The notes beneath the pieces are model-generated. The model did no database searches. It saw only the letters and a program-made list of their open reading frames with translations, and was not told the DNA's origin. This document shows positions 45,815 to 54,282 of a DNA stretch of 64,000 nt, piece after piece (position 1 is the stretch's first letter; each line of letters opens with the position of its first letter). The translations under genes were made by a program, and so were the position numbers. The stretch comes from Thalassia testudinum (Eukaryota > Streptophyta > Magnoliopsida > Alismatales > Hydrocharitaceae): the NCBI GenBank assembly GCA_037157565.1, contig JAZHRO010000073.1, forward strand, positions 13,832,501 to 13,896,500. The letters run 5' to 3'.

Positions 45815-48800
45815 ATGCACGGGAGGCGCTCACTGCATCCCGAATTGTGTGTTTTGGGGCAGGAATCTAGGCGACGTAATTCTGTTGAAAACATGGCTGA
45901 ACCTAGGGTAGATGAGGCTGAAGATCAACCCCCACCAGATGCTATGGCTGTCGTCCAGGCTCAAATCAATGCTAACCATCGGCTTCAGCAACAACAAATC
46001 CACACCATCATGCAAGCCATACAACGGTTACAGAACCCGCAAGAACAACCACCACCTTTCAATGACATACCAGGACAACCACCACTTCATTTACCACCTT
46101 TTCAGGACCAGCCAAGACCCCTCCGTGATTTCTATAACCCTTCTGCCATTAGAGTCGAGCCACACCTTAGGATCCCCAAAGGGGGAGATGATTTTGAGCT
46201 AAAACCTAATGTATTAAGTCTAATCCAGAGCCACTTTCATGGAAGCTCAAATGAAGACCCCTTTCAGCACCTAGAAGATCTCGACCGCATAGCAAGAATA
46301 GTAAAACCTAGGAACATTAGCCTTGACATTGTTCTAATCAAGATGTTCCCTTTCTCATTAAGAGACAAGGCTTCTCATTGGCTTAGAACCCTAGGTAGAC
46401 CCATCACCACCTGGGAGGAACTGAGGCATGCATTTTTAAAGAAATTCTTCCCCATAGGAAAGACCAATGCCCTCAGAAGAGCTATCACTACCTTCACACT
46501 CCAGGGTGGGGAACAATTTCATGAGGCGTGGGAAAGATTCAATGAACTTTTGAGGAAATGCCCACACCACGAAGTTCCAAGGTGGCAATTGGCCCAGATC
46601 TTCTACCACGGTCTGGATAGCAACCTACGGAACTTCGTCGATGCCTCATGCGGAGGAAACTTCCTAAACAAAGACGAGGAGAGCGCGTTTGAGCTCTTTG
46701 AGTCTATGAGCGAGAATTCGTTCAACAATGCCTCCATGAACCAGTTTAACAGATCCAGTCAACCCCGTGGTGGGATTTATGAGGTGCAAGCAAATTCTGG
46801 AATGGTTGACATGGACATCATTGCCAAAAAGTTGGATCGAGTGGAATTGGTGGACAAGAAGATTGATGAGCTTCTAAACCAGACTAGGAACCCCTTGCAG
46901 ACTTTCACCCTAGCAAAAGGAGCACATAATGTTGACCTGGTCCAACCCTTCACCCAACTGAACCTGGAACAACCCCCAACCATGTTCCAAGGAGGGACCT
47001 TTGCTCCCTCGACCCTTGATTACTCCCTTCCTTCTTCATCAACATCGGCTATTCTAGAAGATGTGCAAGCCGTCCAAGGATATGCAAAACCTGACCCTTT
47101 CTCCAACACTTACAACACCGGCTGGCATAATCACCCCAACTTTGGTTGGACAAACCAGAAACTACCGCAATTCCAAAACCAGCCCAGGCCAAACCAACAG
47201 CCACACTTGCCCCCCTATCAGCAAGGACCACCAGTTAGACCCCAATATAACCAAAATAGGGCGGCCCCTCCCCCACAAAACCAAATGGACACCCTAATAA
47301 AGATGATGGCTGACATGAACCAAAAACATCAGGAAGAAATGGCCTTGGTAAAGGGACAGTTAAGACAACTCTTGGACTGTAAACAGCAAGGATCTCTACC
47401 TTCCCAACCACAACCAAACCCGCGAAACATAATTAACAGAGGCCCCAATTCACAAGGGTTCCAAGGCAACCCCGGGCAGGCTCATATGGTCCAACCGGCT
47501 CCACAAACACCTCCTGGGTTTGGCGCCTCTTCATCCTCGTCTTCTCAAGGATCACCCCATGGCCCCAATGCCTCTGCGAATGCGGTGACCTTGAGAAGCG
47601 GCACCAAAACCCAGGATCCCAAATGGCCGACTCTCCCCGAGACTTTACCCGACTTAGAAGAAACACCAACCAAGGACCCAAACATGGAACCAATTCAGAC
47701 ACCCTATCCTGAGGCCTTGGAAACAATCAAGAGAAAAAAGAATACTGTGGAAACTGAGGAGCTGATGGAAATTTTTAAACAAGTACAGATTAATATTCCG
47801 CTTCTAGAAGCTGTCAAACACATCCCCGCTTACGCCAAGTTCTTAAAGGATGCCTGTACACCCAAGCGTAAGCCGAGACCTCAAGCACCTAGGAAGGTTG
47901 TACTCTCTGAGCAAGCCAGTTCCGTGATATCAAGCAACCTTCCACTTAAACGAACTGACCTAGGAGCACCCCTGATTTCCTGCAACATCGGGGACATGAC
48001 ATTTGATAGAGCGCTCCTGGACCTAGGTGCTTCTATCAACCTAATTCCCACAACCTTGTACCACCAATTTGGTTTTGGGGAGCTGGCACCAACCCCTGTC
48101 ACCATCCAGCTGGCGGATAGATCAGTGAAAACCCTGAAGGGGGTTGTCGAGGACGTGATTGTACGGGTCAAGGACTTCTATTTCCCAGTCGACTTTTTGG
48201 TGCTCGACATGGAAGTCCCTGAAAAATTACAGAACGCACCCATAATCTTAGGCAGACCTTTCTTAGCCATGGCTAAAGCAAACATCGATTGCGACACGGG
48301 ATGTATGGAAATCGCCTTCGGAGACAGGAAAATGCAATTGGACATCTTCCGGGCAACAAAGTCTTTTGATTGTGATTACATTGAGGAACATGATCCCGTG
48401 GAAACTTTAATCGAGGAATGCCTTACCCTCAATTCTGTCTCAGACCACCAAACCCGTAGTTCTGACTCGTCACCATCATTACCTGTGGACCTCTGTAAGG
48501 CTGAGTATCATCACATGACACCATTTGAAGAAATCGATGTTGATCAACTACCGCCCTTTCCATTCCCATCGACTGTGGTCCCACCCGCACCTGAACTTAA
48601 ACCATTGCCCGAGAATCTCAAGTACGTCTTCTTGGGACCTGGCCAGACCTTCCCAGTGATTATTAATTCCCATCTAACCAAGGATCAGGAACTAAGGTTG
48701 ACTGCAACTCTTTCAGAACATCGGGCCGCCATTGGTTGGACCATCTCAGATCTAAGAGGAATTAGCCCCACCTATTGCACCCACAAGATTTACCTGGAAG

Positions 48801-50524
48801 ACGGGGCCCGACCTTCCCGCCAGATGCAGAGACGGTTAAACCCTAACATGCGGGAGGTCGTTAAAAAAGAAATTATCAAGTGGCTCGACGCCGACATCAT
48901 CTACCCTATCTCTGATAGCCCCTGGGTGAGCCCCACTCAAGTGGTTCCAAAGAAGGCTGGGCTCACCGTTGTCACTAATGATCATGGCGAATCCATTCCC
49001 ACCCGCACCACCACCGCATGGCGGGTGTGTATTGATTATAGGAAGCTTAACGAAGCCACTAAGAAGGACCACTTCCCCTTGCCATTCATTGACCAAATCC
49101 TTGAAAGATTGGCAGGGCAGAAGTATTTTTGCTTCCTGGATGGATATTCAGGATATAACCAAGTCGCAATTGCTCCGGAAGATCAGGAAAAGACCACATT
49201 CACTTGCCCGTATGGCACGTTTGCATTCCGTCGAATGCCGTTCGGGTTATGCAACGCACCCGCGACCTTCCAGCGTTGCATGCTAGCCATTTTTTCAGAA
49301 ATGGTGGGTGAATACTTGGAGGTCTTTATGGATGATTTCTCTGTATTCGGGAATTCATTCGACCATTGTTTGAGCAACTTGGAGAAAATCCTGAAACGAT
49401 GTATCGAGGTTAACTTGGTGTTAAGTTGGGAAAAGAGCCATTTTATGGTTCAAGAAGGAATTGTCCTCGGACACATCATTTCGCATAAGGGCATCGAGGT
49501 AGATCGAGCTAAGGTTGATTTAATTTCCAAACTTCCTCCACCTAGTTCGGTCCGACAGATTCGCTCTTTCCTAGGACATGTTGGCTTCTACCGAAGGTTC
49601 ATCAAAGACTTTTCCAAACTTTCCAAACCCTTGACTGACCTTCTAGCCAACGACGCCACTTTCCACATGTCTCCTGATTGCACCCAGGCTTATCATACCC
49701 TCCGGGACTTAGTCTCCACCGCACCTGTACTTCAACCCCCAGACTGGTCCCAGGATTTTGAGATTATGTGTGACGCATCAGATTTTTCCGTAGGCCCTGT
49801 CCTGCGACAAAGGCAATACAAGAAGCCCGTGGTGATCTACTACGCGAGCAAAACGTTGGACGAGGCCCAACGTAATTATACGGTCACAGAAAAAGAGTTG
49901 CTTGCTGTAGTCTTTGGACTGGAAAAATTCCGATCATACTTGCTGGGATCCCACATGACTATCTACACCGACCATTCAGCCATCCGGCACCTGTTGGCCA
50001 AAAAGGACGCAAAACCCAGGCTCATCAGATGGATCTTGCTTTTGCAGGAATTTGACCTGGAAATCCAAGACAAGGCCGGATCGAAAAATGTGGTGGCTGA
50101 CCACCTGTCAAGACTTCATCCAGACCACATTGGACCCTCCCTACCTCTATCTGATACCTTCCCTGATGAACACATCCTAGCCGTGCAAGACAATAAAATG
50201 CCATGGTATGCTGACTATGTCAACTACCTGGTTATAGGACAAACCCCGCACAGCTGGTCCAGACAGCAACGGGACAGGTTCTTGGCTGAGGCCAAGCACT
50301 ATTTCTGGGATGATCCCATGCTGTTTCGCCTCTATGCTAATCAGATCATCAGGAGGTGCCTCCCCGAAGACGAAGTTCAGAGTGTGCTTTCCTTTTGTCA
50401 TGACCAAGCATGTGGCAGCCATTTCTCTGGCAAGAAAATAGCTGCAAAAGTTTTGCAGTCTGGATTTTATTGGCCGTCCCTATTCAAGGATGCACACATC
50501 TTTGCCAAGACTTGCTCACGATGA
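45815..50524 (+). CDS. gag-pol: E gag-PR-RT-RNase H-integrase (N-part) polyprotein
   Basis: An open frame of 1569 codons encoding the whole retrotransposon polyprotein up to the integrase finger. Start M-H-G-R-R-S at 45815 is preferred because all related gags begin this way after an acceptor-like AG. The ATG at 45893 is the alternative. Approximate order: capsid 110-270 (DPFQHLEDL, FLKKFFP, CPHHEVP, CGGNFLNKD), Q/P-rich tail without a CCHC knuckle, PR near 732 (ALLDLGASINLIP), RT 1000-1250 (VCIDYRKLN near 1072, catalytic VFMDDFSVFG near 1171), RNase H 1315-1430 ([32 protein letters not shown]) and integrase finger from about 1527 (FCHDQACGSHFSG). Gag and Pol are in one frame, so no frameshift is used. 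TGA at 50522-50524 replaces the last Cys of the HHCC finger. Confidence 0.95.
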   Translation: MHGRRSLHPELCVLGQESRRRNSVENMAEPRVDEAEDQPPPDAMAVVQAQINANHRLQQQQIHTIMQAIQRLQNPQEQPPPFNDIPGQPPLHLPPFQDQPRPLRDFYNPSAIRVEPHLRIPKGGDDFELKPNVLSLIQSHFHGSSNEDPFQHLEDLDRIARIVKPRNISLDIVLIKMFPFSLRDKASHWLRTLGRPITTWEELRHAFLKKFFPIGKTNALRRAITTFTLQGGEQFHEAWERFNELLRKCPHHEVPRWQLAQIFYHGLDSNLRNFVDASCGGNFLNKDEESAFELFESMSENSFNNASMNQFNRSSQPRGGIYEVQANSGMVDMDIIAKKLDRVELVDKKIDELLNQTRNPLQTFTLAKGAHNVDLVQPFTQLNLEQPPTMFQGGTFAPSTLDYSLPSSSTSAILEDVQAVQGYAKPDPFSNTYNTGWHNHPNFGWTNQKLPQFQNQPRPNQQPHLPPYQQGPPVRPQYNQNRAAPPPQNQMDTLIKMMADMNQKHQEEMALVKGQLRQLLDCKQQGSLPSQPQPNPRNIINRGPNSQGFQGNPGQAHMVQPAPQTPPGFGASSSSSSQGSPHGPNASANAVTLRSGTKTQDPKWPTLPETLPDLEETPTKDPNMEPIQTPYPEALETIKRKKNTVETEELMEIFKQVQINIPLLEAVKHIPAYAKFLKDACTPKRKPRPQAPRKVVLSEQASSVISSNLPLKRTDLGAPLISCNIGDMTFDRALLDLGASINLIPTTLYHQFGFGELAPTPVTIQLADRSVKTLKGVVEDVIVRVKDFYFPVDFLVLDMEVPEKLQNAPIILGRPFLAMAKANIDCDTGCMEIAFGDRKMQLDIFRATKSFDCDYIEEHDPVETLIEECLTLNSVSDHQTRSSDSSPSLPVDLCKAEYHHMTPFEEIDVDQLPPFPFPSTVVPPAPELKPLPENLKYVFLGPGQTFPVIINSHLTKDQELRLTATLSEHRAAIGWTISDLRGISPTYCTHKIYLEDGARPSRQMQRRLNPNMREVVKKEIIKWLDADIIYPISDSPWVSPTQVVPKKAGLTVVTNDHGESIPTRTTTAWRVCIDYRKLNEATKKDHFPLPFIDQILERLAGQKYFCFLDGYSGYNQVAIAPEDQEKTTFTCPYGTFAFRRMPFGLCNAPATFQRCMLAIFSEMVGEYLEVFMDDFSVFGNSFDHCLSNLEKILKRCIEVNLVLSWEKSHFMVQEGIVLGHIISHKGIEVDRAKVDLISKLPPPSSVRQIRSFLGHVGFYRRFIKDFSKLSKPLTDLLANDATFHMSPDCTQAYHTLRDLVSTAPVLQPPDWSQDFEIMCDASDFSVGPVLRQRQYKKPVVIYYASKTLDEAQRNYTVTEKELLAVVFGLEKFRSYLLGSHMTIYTDHSAIRHLLAKKDAKPRLIRWILLLQEFDLEIQDKAGSKNVVADHLSRLHPDHIGPSLPLSDTFPDEHILAVQDNKMPWYADYVNYLVIGQTPHSWSRQQRDRFLAEAKHYFWDDPMLFRLYANQIIRRCLPEDEVQSVLSFCHDQACGSHFSGKKIAAKVLQSGFYWPSLFKDAHIFAKTCSR

Positions 50525-51481
50525 CAAACACTAGGGACAATGACCAAAAAAGATATGATGCCCCTTCAGCCCATTTTGATTGTCGAAATTTTCGACGTTT
50601 GGGGTATCGATTTTATGGGCCCCTTTCCACCATCCAACGGCTTCGAGTATATCCTGGTCTCGGTAGACTATGTTTCCAAATGGATTGAAGCCGTCGCCAC
50701 CCGACGATGCGATCACAAGACGGTCATGGACTTTGTAAAGAAGAACATCTTTTCCCGGTTTGGAATACCCAAGGCCATGATCAGTGATGGTGGAAGCCAT
50801 TTTATCCATTCCCAGTTCCGTGCCCTACTTAGAAAATACGGGGTAAACCACCGCATTGCCACCCCGTATCATCCACAAACAAATGGGCAGACTGAGGTCT
50901 CAAACAGACAAATCAAGAACATTTTACAGAAGACTATGAGACCTGACAGGAAAGACTGGTCCACACGACTTGATGATGCCCTGTGGGCACACAGGACCGC
51001 TTTTAAGACCCCGATAGGCATGTCACCTTACCGCTTGGTCTTTGGCAAAGCTTGCCATCTCCCTGTCGAATTAGAACACCGGGCTTACTGGGCTGTTAAG
51101 CAATGTAACATGGATCCCCAGTTAGCTGGTGCGCAAAGGACTCTTCAATTATCTGAGCTTGAAGAAATTCGTCGGGACGCCTTTGACAATAGTCGGCTAT
51201 ATAAGGAGAAAATGAAAGCCGTCCACGACCGACTCATTCATAGGAAAACCTTTGAGCCAAACCAACAAGTCTGGCTATTTGATGCATGCCTGAAACTCTT
51301 CCCAGGGAAACTTAGGTCCAAATGGACAGGACCATTTCGGGTGGTCAAGCCCTATTCCAATGGGGCAGTCGAAATCGTCGATCTTAATACCGGGCACACC
51401 TTTACAGTCAATGGTCAAAGATTGAAGCATTTCCTGGCCCAGGTACCCCCCAAGGAAAGTGTCACCCTTGTTGAGGGCTGA
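50525..51481 (+). CDS. E integrase core and C-terminal part (after in-frame TGA)
   Basis: Same frame as the upstream ORF, so the total frame is 1889 codons with a single internal TGA. The core keeps the DDE triad: [10 protein letters not shown] (near 50670), ISDGGSHF (near 50790) and [11 protein letters not shown] (near 50890). The C-terminal region has [34 protein letters not shown] and TVNGQRLK, ending in LVEG at TGA 51479-51481. No chromodomain was seen. Made only if the TGA is read through, or if the stop is unique to this copy. Confidence 0.93.
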   Translation, partial: QTLGTMTKKDMMPLQPILIVEIFDVWGIDFMGPFPPSNGFEYILVSVDYVSKWIEAVATRRCDHKTVMDFVKKNIFSRFGIPKAMISDGGSHFIHSQFRALLRKYGVNHRIATPYHPQTNGQTEVSNRQIKNILQKTMRPDRKDWSTRLDDALWAHRTAFKTPIGMSPYRLVFGKACHLPVELEHRAYWAVKQCNMDPQLAGAQRTLQLSELEEIRRDAFDNSRLYKEKMKAVHDRLIHRKTFEPNQQVWLFDACLKLFPGKLRSKWTGPFRVVKPYSNGAVEIVDLNTGHTFTVNGQRLKHFLAQVPPKESVTLVEG

Positions 51482-51614
51482 CACCAAGCACCGCCCAGCT
51501 GGAGGCGTTAAACTCAGCGCTTCCTGGGAGGCAACCCAGCGGATTCAGACTGATCTGGTAGTTTACGTCACTCAGGTACTATCTTTTTGAACCCTTTTGC
51601 ATCCATGCATCTGC

Positions 51615-51652
51615 CAATGAGGACATTGTCCAACTTAAGCATGGGGGGGATG
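51615..51652 (+). promoter_or_regulatory. First (internal) hairpin plus polypurine-like tract, E
   Basis: CAATGAGGACATTG, then AAGCATGGGGGGGATGG. Confidence 0.6.
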
Positions 51653-52040
51653 GTAAACTGCATAATCCTGAGCTTAATTAATCAGTCTGAATGAATAAAT
51701 TAATTGATTAAAAAAAAAATTGAATTTAGGAAGAAAAACTTAGGCATTAGAAACTTGTCAATAGTGGGAAATAATACAAAAAGAACTTAAACACTTAGAC
51801 CTTTCAGGCCTTCAGGCTTAATTAGCCCTAGTGTCCATTAAAATATGGATTTAGCGGCGAATCCTTGCAACTTTAAGCTATTCTAATCCACCTAATAAAT
51901 AAGGTAATAAGTATACGACTTATCAACTCACCCTCTAACTCAGGAAAACTTTGAGTCTAAGCATCTACACACATTTTTGCACAGACTCACTTCTCGGAGA
52001 TTTTGATAGAAATTGGGTAGCTAATGAACTCTTTAGGGTG

Positions 52041-52285
52041 GTATGGCTGGCAAGTTGTCGTGGGTAACAGCCCATTGGCAGGTTGTCCAGAACCTAGCCA
52101 CAGGCCATTTCTTTTTCATTGCCTCTGGGTACATTTGAGATTAGGGAAGCCACCTACGAAAAAAAAAAAAAAAGAGAAGAAAAAAAAAAAAAAAAAGGAG
52201 AAGAAAAGAAAATAAACCACACTTCACCGCACAAGTATGGCTGGCAAGTGATCGTGGGTAACAGCCCATTGGTCGAATGTCCAGA
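52041..52285 (+). repeat. Two copies of the taacag-loop hairpin unit, E
   Basis: Both contain ATGGCTGGCAAGT and GTGGGTAACAGCCCAT. Homologous to 11443-11675 in A. Confidence 0.6.
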
Positions 52286-52834
52286 GCCCAGCTCAATAAT
52301 TGCACAAAAAAGACCAAAACACCTAAGGACGAAGCGGGGAAGTAGTACAAGCCGGGGAGATATACACTGGAAAATCCTTGTGTTGACCCCAAGTAAAATG
52401 AACGTAGGGAGAAAGCTACCAGTCGAACAAATACACCTTCAGGCAAAAATTTATTTTCTTTTCCGGACACCTAGAGGCGTAGAAACTCGAAGTCTGTCTC
52501 AATTACCGTTAAGTGAGTCTATCACAACATTCACACCAAGATGTTTTTACTTAGGGTTTTGATCGAGTTTTGGGTGGGTTGGGTAGCCGTAAAAAGTTAC
52601 CAACCCACACTGAATTCCGAAAATTCTAAAAAGACATATATAGACATATACGTATACATATGTATAGTTATATATACAAAGCAAGGATTCGAGCGATTTG
52701 TATTTTGGAAGACACCCGGGCGCTGCTTAGTCTTTGTAGATTAAGATCTTCGTATATTTCCTCTTATTGACGAGTAACGAAGTGCCGAAGCAATTACTTC
52801 TTGAATTCTCCAAAGAAATAAAGGCTAGAATAAA

Positions 52835-52871
52835 CCTTGCTAGGGACTATCAAGGAGTAAGCATGGGGGTA
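52835..52871 (+). promoter_or_regulatory. Terminal hairpin and polypurine tract, E
   Basis: CCTTGCTA-GGGAC-TATCAAGG, then GCATGGGGGTA abutting the LTR. The outer stem pairs differ from A, C and D but still match each other. Confidence 0.8.
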
Positions 52872-53311
52872 TGATAACACCACGCAAGGGGGTAGTAATT
52901 AGGTTGAATATGGCCCATCTTTAGAATAAAAGGCACAACATAAAGTAGAATAGGAGCATTGCATGCATCAAGTACCAAGATTGCTTATAAACTGTATTAA
53001 TGGCCATTTGTGTAAAGCATTTGTCAAAGCAGGCCTCAGATGAGCAATCGGACCACACGGATGGATTCAGGACGACGAACGGAGTCTAACGGACTCAAGA
53101 TCGGCCAAATCCGACATCTGGAGCTCCCACAATGGGCCCAAGAAATCCTGACCGTTGATCTGGAGATCAACGGCCTAGAACGCACCACGTCGCCCCACCC
53201 CGCCGCTCGCACGCCCCCAAGCCAGCCAAGGACGCATCTCGGCCGTTGATCTTCGATCGAACGGCCGAGATCCGCGCGCTCGCCCGCGGTCGCCACGACA
53301 AACCGCGGGCG

Positions 53312-53367
53312 TGGCGCAACGGTTAGCGCGCACGCCCGCGTCGTGGCGATGCGTGTTCGAATCGCGC
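53312..53367 (+). promoter_or_regulatory. tRNA-like Pol III box A/box B module, E 3' LTR
   Basis: Box A TGGCGCAACGG (53312-53322) and perfect box B GTTCGAATC (53355-53363), about 32 nt apart. T-arm GCGTG-TTCGAAT-CGCGC pairs fully with one wobble. Both boxes resemble plant tRNA-Trp. The anticodon arm is not convincing. Confidence 0.55.
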
Positions 53368-53677
53368 GGAGCGGAAATCAATTACGAGCGAAGGGCGCGG
53401 CAAAATTGAGCCGCGCGATCATAAGCGAGCGGCTAGGATTGCGCCACGCGGCGCGACGACAGCGCCCCACCTCCCACGCGCGTGCGCACGTCGGGCGGAA
53501 ACGCGCGCACGCACGCGTGCCCGAAGCGCGATCCTAGCACAGGCGCGGGAGGATCTCAACCGTCCGATCTTCAATCGGACGGCTCTCGTTCGACATCCAC
53601 TGATCGCGCCTGAAGAGAGAGAGGGGCAGGCGGCTGACCGGCGGCAGAAGGCCTTCACCGACGTGTCTGGAAGCGGT

Positions 53678-53704
53678 TTTAGCGACGTTCTGGATGTCGC
53701 TAAA
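53678..53704 (+). promoter_or_regulatory. U3 hairpin upstream of the TATA-like box, E 3' LTR
   Basis: TTTAGCGAC/GTCGCTAAA, as in the 5' LTR. Confidence 0.7.
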
Positions 53705-54277
53705 GCACATTCTTCTTTTAGGAAGCCCTTAACTCTATTTAAACCCCCTTCTACCACCATTCAAGGATCCTCTCCCACTTGCAACTACTCCACTCCTCTC
53801 CTAGCTAGTCTTAGGCACTCTTGTAATCGCCGGAGACGACGAGCCGCCGACGGAGCCTCCTCCACCGCCGTGGCTGCCTCGTCGCTCTCCACTCTCTCTC
53901 TACCTCTCTCTCTCTCTCTTTTAAGCTTTCATTTACTTTTGTTGAAGCATGTATTTAATATTGTAAACCATGAACTATGAATGCATGTTTAATGAAATTA
54001 TTTTCCATTTAGTTGCCATTTTAATTTCTGTTTAAAGTGCATGATCAAAACCAAGAGCTTTCTAACCCTAAACTCTCTCTATCTCTCGCTTTTCAAAACC
54101 GTCTCTTTCGCAAGCAAAACTCCGCCTTTTTCGTGACAACGAGTGGTAAACAAAATCCGATTTCCACGCCTCCCTGAGATCGACACTCGGACTCACCTCC
54201 GTTTACTTCTTTTAAAACCGACGTATCAAGTGCAACTATAACGACACCTCTTAACACACATGCACGAAGGCACGTCA

Positions 54278-54282
54278 GCGGT
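54278..54282. repeat. Target-site duplication of element E, right
   Basis: GCGGT, identical to 43284-43288. Confidence 0.92.

Larger units (their letters stand above)
51482..52871 (+). other. E 3' non-coding spacer
   Basis: Contains the post-pol motif (51505-51540, GCGTTAAACTCAGCGC then TGGGAGGCAACCC), the internal hairpin plus polypurine module (51615-51652), two taacag-loop units (52041-52095 and 52236-52285), an A-rich run (52157-52212) and the terminal hairpin plus PPT (52835-52871). No env-like ORF. Confidence 0.78.
43289..54277 (+). mobile_element. Athila-type LTR retrotransposon E, youngest and nearly intact
   Basis: A 10,989-bp plus-strand element with equal-length LTRs (1406 bp each), perfect TSD, exact tRNA-Asp PBS, one nearly uninterrupted gag-pro-pol frame and a terminal PPT. 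LTR differences are mostly transitions (not counted exactly). It is inserted in the PR coding region of D, so it is younger than D. Confidence 0.95.
52872..54277 (+). repeat. E 3' LTR (1406 bp)
   Basis: TGATAACACC to GCACGTCA, followed by GCGGT. Hairpins at 53289-53350, 53560-53582 and 53678-53704, with TATTTAAA at 53736-53743. Confidence 0.95.

Noticed and set aside
50522..50524. Selenocysteine at the TGA in place of Cys
   Set aside because: Land plants lack the selenoprotein insertion machinery. An ordinary nonsense change is simpler.
53305..53375. A genuine tRNA gene
   Set aside because: Box A, box B and T-arm are good, but no proper acceptor and anticodon arms can be drawn. It is kept only as a tRNA-like module.
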